A stretch of DNA of 64,000 nt from Myxococcus guangdongensis. Its GTDB lineage: Bacteria; Myxococcota; Myxococcia; Myxococcales; Myxococcaceae. Every line of letters begins with the position of its first letter. The first letter of the stretch is position 1. The DNA lies in contig NZ_JAJVKW010000001.1 of NCBI RefSeq assembly GCF_024198255.1, positions 496,001 to 560,000 of the forward strand, read 5' to 3'. The notes beneath the pieces were generated by a model, which was given only the letters and a program-made list of their open reading frames with translations, was not told where the DNA came from and made no database searches. Positions 23,548 to 31,860 of the stretch are shown piece by piece. Made by a program: the position numbers and the translations under genes.

Positions 23548-24609
23548 ATGAAGGTCTTCGTCGACAAGGTCGGTAGCGTCACCCGCAACCTGGGGCTGGG
23601 CCGCACCGTGCACCTGGCGCCCGAGGTGAAGGCCGAGGAGGGCGCCGTCGTGGCCGTGCGCATCCACGGCGAGAAGAGCGTCTACAACCAGCTGGAGGAC
23701 TGCCACGGCCGGCTGGTGACGCTGCACGCGGGCGACATCATGGTGGGCGCCCTGGGGCACCGCAACGCGCTGCACGGCTACGAGGGCGTGGTGCCGGAGT
23801 CCGTCACCGTGGGCCAGCGGCTGCACGTGCTGAACATGGGCGGCGTCATCGGCAAGTGCACCTCGCACAACCCCGGCGTGGGCATGCCCTTCGAGGCGGA
23901 GGTGCTCGGACAGGTGCTCGAGTTCCCGGAGCTGTTGTCGCGCAACGGGCAGCCGGCGCACATCTCCTCGGGCGCGCTCAAGGGCACGGGGACGATGGTG
24001 AAGTGCCCCGTGGTCTACGTGGTGGGCACGTGCATGAACGCGGGCAAGACGTACGCGGCGAGCGCGATGGTGCGCAAGCTCGCGCAGGCGGGCTACCGCG
24101 TGGGCGGCGCGAAGCTCACGGGGGTGTCGCTGATGCGCGACACGCTGAGCATGCAGGACTCCGGCGCGGACGTGGTGATGGACTTCACGGACGCGGGCAT
24201 CGTCTGCACGGGGCCTCGCACGGCGGCGCGGGTGGCGCGGGTGCTGTTCAGCGAGCTGGCGTCGGCGGACGTGGACGTCATCGTCGCGGAGACGGGCGAC
24301 GGCATCATGGGTGAGTACGGCGTCCAGGCGATTCTGGCGGACCCGGAGCTCAAGGGCCTGGCGGGCGCGTGGGTGATGTGCGCGAACGACCCGGTGGGCG
24401 CGGCCGGCGGAGTGCGGCACCTAAAGGAGACGTACGGCATCGAGGTGGACGTGCTGGCGGGGCCGGCGACGGACAACGCGGTGGGCGTGCGCTTCGTGGA
24501 GCAGGTCGTCGGGGTTCCGGCGCGCAACGCCCGCGCGGACGCGGCGGCGCTGGGTGGTCTCATCCTGGAGAAGCTCACGCCCAAGCTGGGCGTGGGGAGG
24601 AAGTCATGA
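23548..24609 (+). CDS. Two-domain P-loop protein embedded in the arginine operon, function unknown
   Basis: A 353-aa protein. Residues 1-140 are beta-rich with many Gly and His (GDIMVGALGHRNALHGYEG). Residues 152-353 form a P-loop NTPase domain with Walker A GTCMNAGKT (160-168) and a Walker-B-like strand DVDVIVAETGDG. The layout recalls dethiobiotin-synthetase/CobQ-type ligases and, more distantly, DUF1611. I cannot assign a reaction. It lies one base after argG, and its stop overlaps the argC start by four bases, so it is fixed in the pathway's translation unit. The cluster lacks an N-acylglutamate synthase and an ArgD aminotransferase. A role in the first step or in carbamoyl/acyl supply is possible but unproven. 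Confidence 0.75.
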   Translation: MKVFVDKVGSVTRNLGLGRTVHLAPEVKAEEGAVVAVRIHGEKSVYNQLEDCHGRLVTLHAGDIMVGALGHRNALHGYEGVVPESVTVGQRLHVLNMGGVIGKCTSHNPGVGMPFEAEVLGQVLEFPELLSRNGQPAHISSGALKGTGTMVKCPVVYVVGTCMNAGKTYAASAMVRKLAQAGYRVGGAKLTGVSLMRDTLSMQDSGADVVMDFTDAGIVCTGPRTAARVARVLFSELASADVDVIVAETGDGIMGEYGVQAILADPELKGLAGAWVMCANDPVGAAGGVRHLKETYGIEVDVLAGPATDNAVGVRFVEQVVGVPARNARADAAALGGLILEKLTPKLGVGRKS

Positions 24610-25673
24610 CGCGGGCACATATCTACATCCTGGGCGCCTCCGGCTTCGGCGGCGGCGAGCTCTTGCGGATTCTCTCCGGCCACCCGGCGGTGGCGGGCAT
24701 CCGCGCGGTGTCCCGGCACCACGCGGGCGAGCCCATCCACAAGGTGCACCCGCACCTGCGCGGGCTGGTGGACGCGAAGTTCGAGGCGGAGCCGGACTGG
24801 CGCTGGCTGGCCGACTCGCAGCAGCCCGTCGTCTTCAGCGCGCTGGGCCACGGGGAGCTGGCCACCCAGTTCCTCGGCCTGGAGAAGAAGTGGGCCGAGG
24901 CCGGCCTCGCCGAGCGCGTGCTCCTGGTGGACCTGTCCTCGGACTTCCGCCTGGACCACCCGGGCCGCTACGCGGGCGCCTACGGCAAGCCGCACCCCGC
25001 GCCGGACCTGCTGGGCACCTTCACGTATGGCCTCACCGAGTGGAAGCGCGAGGAGCTCAAGGGCGCCAAGCGCATCGCGAACCCGGGCTGCTTCGCCACC
25101 GCGGTGCAGCTGGCGCTCTTGCCCATCGCGTCCACGCCGGGCCTGGGCCTGCTGGCCGTCTCGGGCGTGACGGGCTCGTCCGGCTCCGGCTCGCTGCCGG
25201 GCGAGGGCACGCACCACCCCACCCGCGCGCACGACTTCCGCGCGTACAAGCCGCTCGAGCACCAGCACGAGGCGGAGGTGGAGGTCATGCTGGTGGCCCA
25301 CGGCGCGCAGCGCCACCGGTTGGCCTTCGTGCCGCACTCGGCCCCCATGGTGCGCGGCATCTTCGCCACCGTGCAGTTCGAGTGGCCCGAGCATGGCGGC
25401 GCGGTGGTGACGCAGTCGCTGACGGACAAGTTCCGGCGCTACTACGAAGGCTCGAAGTTCGTGCGCATCGTCGAGGGCACCCCGCGCATCGCCGCCGTCA
25501 CCGGCAGCAACTTCTGCGACATCTCCGTCGCGACGAAGGGCCGCTCGGTGGCCGTCATGGCCGCGCTGGACAACCTGGTGAAGGGCATGGCCGGCCAGGC
25601 CGTGCAGAACTTCAACGTGTCCCTGGGCCTGCCCGAGGACACCGGCCTGCGCCAGGCGGCCTGTTACCCGTGA
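24606..25673 (+). CDS. argC: N-acylglutamyl-phosphate reductase ArgC
   Basis: A 355-aa NADPH-dependent reductase that converts N-acylglutamyl phosphate to the semialdehyde. The Rossmann motif is LGASGFGGGELL (9-20). The active-site Cys162 is in ANPGCFATA, and the catalytic His is in the FVPHSAPMVRGI region. The ATG overlaps the stop of the P-loop gene as ATGA; a longer in-frame opening upstream is only read-through of the shadow frame. It is the last gene of the operon. A strong hairpin follows six bases after its stop. Confidence 0.93.
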   Translation: MTRAHIYILGASGFGGGELLRILSGHPAVAGIRAVSRHHAGEPIHKVHPHLRGLVDAKFEAEPDWRWLADSQQPVVFSALGHGELATQFLGLEKKWAEAGLAERVLLVDLSSDFRLDHPGRYAGAYGKPHPAPDLLGTFTYGLTEWKREELKGAKRIANPGCFATAVQLALLPIASTPGLGLLAVSGVTGSSGSGSLPGEGTHHPTRAHDFRAYKPLEHQHEAEVEVMLVAHGAQRHRLAFVPHSAPMVRGIFATVQFEWPEHGGAVVTQSLTDKFRRYYEGSKFVRIVEGTPRIAAVTGSNFCDISVATKGRSVAVMAALDNLVKGMAGQAVQNFNVSLGLPEDTGLRQAACYP

Positions 25674-25679
25674 CGAAGC

Positions 25680-25717
25680 CCGCGCCCGCCCCCGAGTCCC
25701 TTCGGCGGCGGGCGCGG
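25680..25717 (+). terminator. Hairpin after argC
   Basis: A perfect 11-bp GC stem, CCGCGCCCGCC (25680-25690) with GGCGGGCGCGG (25707-25717) and a 16-base loop, begins six bases after the argC stop. There is no T-run. As the last element of the arginine operon it is a plausible terminator or 3' stabiliser. The remaining ~250 bases before 25976 hold no gene I can support. Confidence 0.55.
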
Positions 25718-25975
25718 TGGCCTCACGACTCCGTGCCCGCGGGGCGCATGCACGCCAGGCCCAAGAGAGCCCTCGTGTAGACGAGGGACCCAGGCATCGC
25801 CGCGGGCCGCTGTCAGGAGTCACCGTTCCACACGGTCGGGTATGTGGAAGCCCCCACTTTTCGTCTGAGCCGTGCGCGCGCTCGAGCGTGAGAATCCTCC
25901 GCCAGCGCGTCAGGCCCTCCGTGTGCCCGCGTCCGGGTTGCGCTCTCGCTCCCTGCTCTCGACGAAAGGCCGCGC

Positions 25976-26299
25976 ATGCCCATCGCTGAATGTGCTGGAG
26001 GCTGTCCTCGCGTCATCTCGCTCTCGGTGGACCCCGCGGGAAATCCCGTGGCCGCGGCCCAGCCGGAGCACTTCGCCACCCGCTACCGACACTGCCCCTC
26101 TTGCAGACGCTTCTGGTGCGAGCGCTGCATCGGCGGGGCCCTCGCCTGCATTCGCTGCGATGGCCCGCTCGAGTCCCCCACGCCGCGCCACGCGCTGGAC
26201 ATCCTCTTCGGCGGACGGATTCCCGAGGGGCTGCTGGCCAGCATCGACCTCGAGGCCGCGACCTCGGAGGACGACTCGAAGCGCCAGGGAGGGAACTAG
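25976..26299 (+). CDS. Small Cys-rich zinc-binding protein
   Basis: A 107-aa protein with eight cysteines: C6 and C10, then three CxxC pairs at 40/43, 48/51 and 58/61 (CPSC, CERC, CIRC). The spacing suits a treble-clef or RING/FYVE-like zinc site that binds two metals. No enzyme motif is seen. Its stop is two bases before the ATP-grasp gene start, so the two are an operon and probably work together, perhaps as substrate adaptor and ligase. The exact fold is not assigned. Confidence 0.7.
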   Translation: MPIAECAGGCPRVISLSVDPAGNPVAAAQPEHFATRYRHCPSCRRFWCERCIGGALACIRCDGPLESPTPRHALDILFGGRIPEGLLASIDLEAATSEDDSKRQGGN

Positions 26300-26301
26300 C
26301 C

Positions 26302-27177
26302 ATGGCTCGCACCGCACGCGCCCTGCTCTTCGGTCGCAATCCCTCCCAGCACGACACCTTCGACGTGGAGGCAGAGGCCGCCGAGGCCCTGGGGTTCGAC
26401 ACGTATCAGGTGGACCTGGCCGCCCTGCTCAACGGCAACGCGGAGCTGGCACTCGAGGCCATGCCGCGCCAAGGCCCCCTGCGCCTGCTCTACCGGGGGT
26501 GGATGCTCACCGAGGAGGAGTACACCGCGCTCGACGAGGCCCTCTCCGAGCGCGGCCACCGGCTCACCACCACGCCCACGCAGTACGCCGCCGCGATGTA
26601 CCTGCCCCACTGGTACCCGCGGCTCGCGCGCTACACCGCGCGCTCCATCTGGACCGAGGGCACCGAGGCCCGCGAGGCCTGGAGTGAAGCGGTCCGCGTG
26701 CTCGGCCCTCCGCCGTGGATCCTCAAGGACCACGTGAAGTCCGCGAAGGAGCGCTGGGAGGAGGCCTGCTACGTGCCCGCGGGCGCCACGCTCGAGGACT
26801 TCGCGCGCACGTGCGAGAACCTCGTGGAGGAGCGCGGCGAGCGCTTCGAGCGGGGACTCGTCGTCCGCAAATACCTGCCCCTCAAGGTCTACGGCCGCAC
26901 GCCCACCGGCCCCGCCCACCTGGAGTTCCGACTCTTCTTCGGCCACGGCCGCCTGCTCGCCGCCGAGCCCCAGCATGAGTTCGACGTCGAGGTCCCCGAT
27001 TTCTCATCCTTCGAGCCCCTGGGACGTCGCATCGACTCCCCCTTCTTCGCCCTCGACGTCGCCATGCTCCAGGACGGTGGCTGGGCCGTCGTCGAAGTGA
27101 ACGACGGAGGTGTCTCCGGCCTGCCTCCGGGCCTGGACCCTCGCGTCCTCTTCGAGCCCTTGCTGGGGACCGGGTAG
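26302..27177 (+). CDS. ATP-grasp domain protein (DUF4343-like)
   Basis: A 291-aa protein with an ATP-grasp-type layout. The N-terminal third is an alpha/beta domain, followed by the central nucleotide-binding strands WILKDHVKSAKERW and VVRKYLPLKVYG. The C-terminal metal/ATP motif is WAVVEVNDGGVSGLP, in which Glu and Asn bind Mg-ATP in this superfamily. Such enzymes join a carboxylate to an amine or thiol, but the substrate is unknown. It starts two bases after the small zinc protein. The chosen ATG at 26302 excludes a long upstream read-through that overlaps that gene in another frame. Confidence 0.8.
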   Translation: MARTARALLFGRNPSQHDTFDVEAEAAEALGFDTYQVDLAALLNGNAELALEAMPRQGPLRLLYRGWMLTEEEYTALDEALSERGHRLTTTPTQYAAAMYLPHWYPRLARYTARSIWTEGTEAREAWSEAVRVLGPPPWILKDHVKSAKERWEEACYVPAGATLEDFARTCENLVEERGERFERGLVVRKYLPLKVYGRTPTGPAHLEFRLFFGHGRLLAAEPQHEFDVEVPDFSSFEPLGRRIDSPFFALDVAMLQDGGWAVVEVNDGGVSGLPPGLDPRVLFEPLLGTG

Positions 27178-27253
27178 ACAGGCACCCGCCGCCCCATTTG
27201 CGCCTGGGTGCCTCGCCTCGCGGGGCATCTGGGTTATGGTCCGTTCCTTTGAA

Positions 27254-27269
27254 GTTTTGACGTCAAAAC
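27254..27269. promoter_or_regulatory. Perfect 16-bp palindrome before the antiporter gene
   Basis: GTTTTGACGTCAAAAC is a perfect palindrome 12 bp upstream of the antiporter ATG, in otherwise GC-rich DNA. Its place over the probable promoter or ribosome-loading region suggests an operator for a dimeric repressor. No regulator gene is adjacent. Confidence 0.55.
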
Positions 27270-27281
27270 AGGCAAGGAACG

Positions 27282-28892
27282 ATGCATTTCGAATTGGCCT
27301 TCGTCCTCATCTTCGCAGTCGCGACCGCGGTGGCCATCGCGGCGCGGTACTTCAAGATTCCCTACACGGTGGCCCTGGTGGTGGCGGGGTTGTCACTGGG
27401 AGCGGTGCATCTGTTCGAGCCACCGCACCTCACCAAGGAGCTGCTCTTCGCCATCATCCTGCCGGGCCTCTTGTTCGAGGCGGCGTTCCACCTCGAGTTC
27501 CGCAAGTTCTGGAAGAACAAGCTGACCATCCACGCCATGGCGATTCCGGGCGTGGCGGCGTCGGCGGGCCTGACGGCGTTCATCCTCTCGCACTGGGTGG
27601 AGGGGATGAACGTGGTGACGGGGTTCGGGATGATTCCGGCGATGGTGTTCGCGTCGGTCATCGTCTCCACGGACCCGATCGCGGTGGTGGGCCTGTTCAA
27701 GTCGCTGGGCGCGCCCAAGCGGCTGCTCATCCTGGTGGAGGGCGAGAGCCTGCTGAACGACGGCACCGCCGTGGTGCTCTTCACGCTGGTGGTGGCCGTG
27801 GCGATGGGCGGCCAGTTCACCGTGGGCGGCGCGGTGATGGACTTCATCAAGGTCGCCGGCATGGGCATGGTGGTGGGCAGCGCGGTGGGCTACGTGGCCG
27901 CGCGGGTCATCAAGAAGGTGGATGACGCGATGGTGGAAATCACCTGCACCGTCATCGCGGCGTACGGCTCGTTCGTCATCGCGGAGAACTTCCACTACTC
28001 GGGCGTCATCGCGACGGTGGTGGCCGGCATGCTGTGCGGCAACTGGGCCACGCACGAAGGCATGAGCCCCACCACGCGCGTCGCGGTGGAGAGCTTCTGG
28101 GAGTACTGGTCCTTCGCGCTCAACTCGGTGGTGTTCCTGCTCATCGGCCTGGAGGTGAACCTCACCTCGCTGCTCGCGTCGTGGCAGCCGATTCTGGCGG
28201 CCTACTTCGCGGTCATCGCGGGCCGCGCGGTGGTGGTGTACGGCGTGTCCGCCATCCTGAGGCGCACGTCGGAGCGCATGCCGTGGTCCTGGAGCGCGGT
28301 GCTCACCTGGGCGGGCTTGCGAGGCGCCATCTCCATGGTGCTGGTGCTGAGTCTTCCGGCGGACTTCACGCACCGCGAGCTGCTCGTGAACATGACGTTC
28401 GGCGTGGTGGTGCTCTCCATCGTGTTCCAGGGCCTCACCATGGCGCCCTTGCTGCGCAAGCTGCGCATCACCGGCCTCAAGGACGAGTACCAGGAGCAGT
28501 ACGAGCTGGCCCGCGGCCGACTGGGCGCCATCCACGCCGCGATGGCCGCGCTCGAGGCGATGCGTCGCGCGCGGGAGATTCCTGCCGACGTGGTGAGCCA
28601 GGTCGAGAAGGACTACCAGGAGAAGGAGCGCGTGATGGAGGCGGAGCTGGCGCAGCTCAAGCAGCAGTCGATGCGCTTCCACGAGGAGGAGCACCAGGAG
28701 GCCATCCGCCGCGTGCTCATCGTCGAGAAGGAGTCGCTGCTCAAGGCGTACCAGTCGGCGACCATCGGCAAGGAGGCCTTCGCGAGGCTCACCGCGGAGC
28801 TGGACGAGCGCATCGCCCAGGCCGACGCCGCCGAGGCCCACACCTCGTCGCCCGCCGCACCGTCGACGCCCACGAGCGCCGTCGGGACCTGA
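27282..28892 (+). CDS. CPA1-family Na+/H+ antiporter (NhaP type)
   Basis: A 536-aa inner-membrane cation/proton antiporter. Residues 1-395 contain about 12 hydrophobic segments with CPA1 motifs: STDPIAVVGLF (ion-binding Asp), EGESLLNDGTAVV and WAGLRGAISM. The C-terminal 140 residues are cytoplasmic, helical and charged (EKDYQEKERVMEAELAQLKQQ region), probably regulatory. The family exchanges Na+ or K+ for H+ and controls pH and salt. The start follows AAGGAA at good spacing. A perfect palindrome just upstream suggests a dedicated regulator. It is probably monocistronic. Confidence 0.93.
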   Translation: MHFELAFVLIFAVATAVAIAARYFKIPYTVALVVAGLSLGAVHLFEPPHLTKELLFAIILPGLLFEAAFHLEFRKFWKNKLTIHAMAIPGVAASAGLTAFILSHWVEGMNVVTGFGMIPAMVFASVIVSTDPIAVVGLFKSLGAPKRLLILVEGESLLNDGTAVVLFTLVVAVAMGGQFTVGGAVMDFIKVAGMGMVVGSAVGYVAARVIKKVDDAMVEITCTVIAAYGSFVIAENFHYSGVIATVVAGMLCGNWATHEGMSPTTRVAVESFWEYWSFALNSVVFLLIGLEVNLTSLLASWQPILAAYFAVIAGRAVVVYGVSAILRRTSERMPWSWSAVLTWAGLRGAISMVLVLSLPADFTHRELLVNMTFGVVVLSIVFQGLTMAPLLRKLRITGLKDEYQEQYELARGRLGAIHAAMAALEAMRRAREIPADVVSQVEKDYQEKERVMEAELAQLKQQSMRFHEEEHQEAIRRVLIVEKESLLKAYQSATIGKEAFARLTAELDERIAQADAAEAHTSSPAAPSTPTSAVGT

Positions 28893-28898
28893 AGCACG

Positions 28899-29726
28899 TC
28901 AGGGCACGGGAGGCTTCGGTGACTCCGGAGCCTCCGGTGCCTGGGCGGACAGGGACTGCTCGGGCAGGCGAATCACCTGTCCGGGGAGCGCCTCACCGAG
29001 GGGCGCTTCCGTCGTGGCACTCGTCGTCGAGGCGCCCAGGGTCTCCACCGCGCTCGGGGCCGGCACCACGGCAGCCGCCTCCTCGGTGACGACGGGCGCC
29101 GCCACGGAGGGGGCTTCGGCGGCTGGAGCGCTCTCGAGAGAAGGCGTCGCCGCGGCCTGCGCGGAGGCCACCTGGGCCTCGCGCTGTTCCAGTCGGGCGC
29201 CGCCCTGCTCCGCCGCGCGGAGGAACTCGTCGTACTCGGACTTGCGGGACTCGGACTTCGCCTGCGTCTTCTCCGTCTGCTTCGCCGCCGCGTCCCGACC
29301 GAGCTTCAGCGCCCGGGCGCTGAGCACCACGCCGCCCGCGAAGGCGACGACGTTCAGCACCGAGCCCAGCCCCCCCAGCCACAGCGAATCCGCGCCGCTC
29401 TGCACGAAGCCCAGCGCGAGGACGAAGGTGGCGCCGGACACCGCCGCGCCCGCCGCCGTCTTCCAGGGCCGCAGCTCCATCACCCGGCCCGCGCCGTAGC
29501 AGAGCGTCGGCAGCACCGCGAGCAGCCACAGGTTCTCGAGCAGCACCGCCACCAGGATCTTGAGCGGAGCGAAGGACAGCGACTGCACCCGCTGACTCAG
29601 CCGCAGCGTCAGCGACACACTCAGCGTCGAGCCGAGGACCAGCGCGATGAAACCCAGTCCCACGATGAACTGGAAACGGCGGATCCGAACGCGCAACGGC
29701 TCGAGGGCACTGGTCTTGGGGCTCAC
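28899..29726 (-). CDS. Four-helix membrane protein with charged, Pro/Ala-rich tail
   Basis: A 275-aa protein of unknown family. The first 140 residues hold four hydrophobic segments, beginning with FIVGLGFIALVLGSTLSVSL. The rest is soluble: a short Lys/Glu helix (KQTEKTQAKSESRKSEYDEF) and then an Ala/Pro/Glu-rich disordered tail. GTG at 29726 is chosen because it directly precedes the basic, membrane-entering N-terminus; the longer opening overlaps truA. It converges with the antiporter gene (6-bp gap) and lies 20 bp after truA. Role unknown. Confidence 0.65.
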   Translation of the reverse strand: MSPKTSALEPLRVRIRRFQFIVGLGFIALVLGSTLSVSLTLRLSQRVQSLSFAPLKILVAVLLENLWLLAVLPTLCYGAGRVMELRPWKTAAGAAVSGATFVLALGFVQSGADSLWLGGLGSVLNVVAFAGGVVLSARALKLGRDAAAKQTEKTQAKSESRKSEYDEFLRAAEQGGARLEQREAQVASAQAAATPSLESAPAAEAPSVAAPVVTEEAAAVVPAPSAVETLGASTTSATTEAPLGEALPGQVIRLPEQSLSAQAPEAPESPKPPVP

Positions 29727-29746
29727 GCCCGGCAGCCTACTCCACT

Positions 29747-30544
29747 TCAGCCCTCGTCCTCGTCCGCGTCCGCTTCGCCCCCCGCTGAGCGAGGAGGCGG
29801 GCCGTCCGCGTAGAAGACCTCCTCCATCACCAGCCCCTGGGGCGGCGCGGTGGGCCCGGCGTTCTTCCGGTTCCGAGAGGCCAGCACCTCGGCCACCCAC
29901 GCCTCGGAGCGACGCCCCTTGCCCACCTCCACCAGCGTCCCGACGAGGTTTCGGACCATGTGCTTCAGGAAGGCGGTCCCCTCCACCACGAAGCTGATGG
30001 CCCCTCCCGGCTCGCCCTCGACGGACAGCCGGCGCACCTCGCGCACCGCGTGCTTCGCCTGGCAGTCCGACGCCCGGAACGCGGAGTAGTCATGCCGGCC
30101 CAACAGGTGCGCCGATGCCCTCCGCATCGCCTCCACATCCAGCGGCGCGAACACCTCCCAGTGCGTCGTGCGCAAGAGCGGCGAGCGCGTGCGGCGATTG
30201 TTCACCCGGTAACGGTAACGCTTGCCTCGGGACCAGCGCCTCGGGTCGAAACCCTCGGGCGCCTCCACCGCGCTCACCACCGCCACATCCTCCGGCAGCA
30301 GGCTGTTGAGGCCCTGCACATAGGCCTTCAGCGGCAGCGCACGTTCGGTGTCGAAGCAGATGACCTGCCCCGTCGCATGCACGCCCGAATCCGTGCGTCC
30401 GGCGGAGCGCACGGACACCTGTTCTCCGAGCAGCCGTCCCAGGGACTCCTCGAGCACGGCCTGGAGCGCGCGGCCATTGGGTTGCACCTGCCAGCCCACG
30501 TACCGCGTGCCCTCGTATTCGAGCGTCAGCTTCAACCGAGGCAT
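29747..30544 (-). CDS. truA: tRNA pseudouridine(38-40) synthase TruA
   Basis: A 265-aa enzyme that isomerises uridines 38-40 in the tRNA anticodon arm. The catalytic Asp52 is in SAGRTDSGVHATGQV, the family hallmark. Other conserved parts are the N-terminal LEYEGTRYVGWQ, KRYRYRVNN and HDYSAFRASD, and HMVRNLVGTLVEVG near the end. The ATG at 30544 comes one base after the stop of the Ser/Thr kinase gene, so the two are translationally linked. The C-terminus has an acidic extension (ADADEDEG). Confidence 0.95.
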   Translation of the reverse strand: MPRLKLTLEYEGTRYVGWQVQPNGRALQAVLEESLGRLLGEQVSVRSAGRTDSGVHATGQVICFDTERALPLKAYVQGLNSLLPEDVAVVSAVEAPEGFDPRRWSRGKRYRYRVNNRRTRSPLLRTTHWEVFAPLDVEAMRRASAHLLGRHDYSAFRASDCQAKHAVREVRRLSVEGEPGGAISFVVEGTAFLKHMVRNLVGTLVEVGKGRRSEAWVAEVLASRNRKNAGPTAPPQGLVMEEVFYADGPPPRSAGGEADADEDEG

Positions 30545-30545
30545 G

Positions 30546-31823
30546 TCAGCGGTACTTGAGCCAGGACTCGAGGAGCTCCGCCACCATACGGCCCGGCTGC
30601 ACGTTGTTGCGATGGGCCACGGCCTCCAGCGCCTCCATCTGCTCCTCGGTGAGCGGCACGGCCAGCATGCGCGGCTCGGTGCGCTCCTCGGGGCCACCGG
30701 GCGCGAGCGCGGCGATGCCGGGCGGAATCGTGAGGGGCGTGGTGACGGCGGGAGACGGCTCGGCCATGGGCGGCGGAGCGGAGTCCAGCGCACCGACGAC
30801 CTCGGACAGCTCCAGCGCCTCCTCGGAGGTGGGCGCGGTGGCCTGGCGCGCGCGATGACGACGCTGCTCCTCCTGGAGCTCATCCTCGAAGAGCTGCTTG
30901 ATGAAGTTGGCCAGGTGCAGCGGCGAGGGCGTGAAGTCGTACGCGTCCAGGAACGCGTCCAGGTCCTTCTGCATCTCCGCTGCCGTCTGATATCGGCGGT
31001 CCCTGTCCCGCTCGAGCGCCTTCATCAGGATGACTTCGACGCGCTCGGGCAGGTCCTCGCGGAAGTACGAGGGCGCGTAGATCTTCCCCTCGGTGATGCT
31101 GCGCATCACGGCGACCTCGGACTCGCCCGTGAAGAGCTTGAAGCCCGTGAGCCACTCGTAGAGCACGACGCCGAGCGAGAACACGTCACTGCGGCAGTCC
31201 AGCGCCTTGCCCAGACACTGCTCGGGGCTCATGTAGCTGAGCTTGCCCTTGATTTCGCCCGTGCGCGTCTGGCTGACCTGGTTGGCCGCCTTCGCAATGC
31301 CGAAGTCGAGGATCTTCACCGAGCCGTCGAAGGCGACGACGATGTTCTCCGGCGACACGTCCCGGTGAACGATGTTGAGCGGGTTGTCGTAGAGGTCCGC
31401 CTTCGTGTGCGCGTGGTGCAGGCCCGCGCAGACACAGGACGCAATCTTCACCGCGTAGACCAGCGGGAAGGGGATGCCGAGCGCCTCCGCCTTGGGCACG
31501 ACGCGGCGCATGTCGCGGCCAGCCACGTACTCCATGGCGATGAAGTAGCTCTCGGCAATCTTTCCCAGGTCGTGGATCTGCACCACGTTGGGGTGATTGA
31601 GCTGGGCGGCGAGCCGAGCCTCGTTGAGGAACATCTTCACGAAGGCCGCGTGCTTGGACAGGTGCGGGCGGATGCGCTTGATGACGACGGGCGACTCGCG
31701 TCCGTCCTCGCCTTCCTGGTGCGCGAGGAAGATCTCCGCCATCCCTCCGACGGCGATGCGGTCGATGAGCCGGTACTTGCCGAAGCGACCGGTTTCGCGC
31801 TGCTGCGGTGCGGCGGGAGACAT
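30546..31823 (-). CDS. Ser/Thr protein kinase with C-terminal ribbon-helix-helix-like tail
   Basis: A 425-aa Hanks-type kinase. It has a Gly loop IAVGGMAEIFLA, the ATP Lys49 in VVIKRIRP, catalytic HRDVSPEN (Asp155), DFG at 173-175 and the APE-equivalent YMSPEQ. There is no transmembrane segment, so it is cytoplasmic, unlike many PknB-type kinases. After a Pro/Ala linker, residues 389-425 (VPLTEEQMEALEAVAHRNNV and on) look like a ribbon-helix-helix DNA-binding unit: a short strand, helix, turn and helix. This combination is unusual. It starts the operon with truA one base downstream. Confidence 0.88.
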   Translation of the reverse strand: MSPAAPQQRETGRFGKYRLIDRIAVGGMAEIFLAHQEGEDGRESPVVIKRIRPHLSKHAAFVKMFLNEARLAAQLNHPNVVQIHDLGKIAESYFIAMEYVAGRDMRRVVPKAEALGIPFPLVYAVKIASCVCAGLHHAHTKADLYDNPLNIVHRDVSPENIVVAFDGSVKILDFGIAKAANQVSQTRTGEIKGKLSYMSPEQCLGKALDCRSDVFSLGVVLYEWLTGFKLFTGESEVAVMRSITEGKIYAPSYFREDLPERVEVILMKALERDRDRRYQTAAEMQKDLDAFLDAYDFTPSPLHLANFIKQLFEDELQEEQRRHRARQATAPTSEEALELSEVVGALDSAPPPMAEPSPAVTTPLTIPPGIAALAPGGPEERTEPRMLAVPLTEEQMEALEAVAHRNNVQPGRMVAELLESWLKYR

Positions 31824-31860
31824 GGACCCTGGACCTTAACCCGCGCCAGGGCACGTCGCG

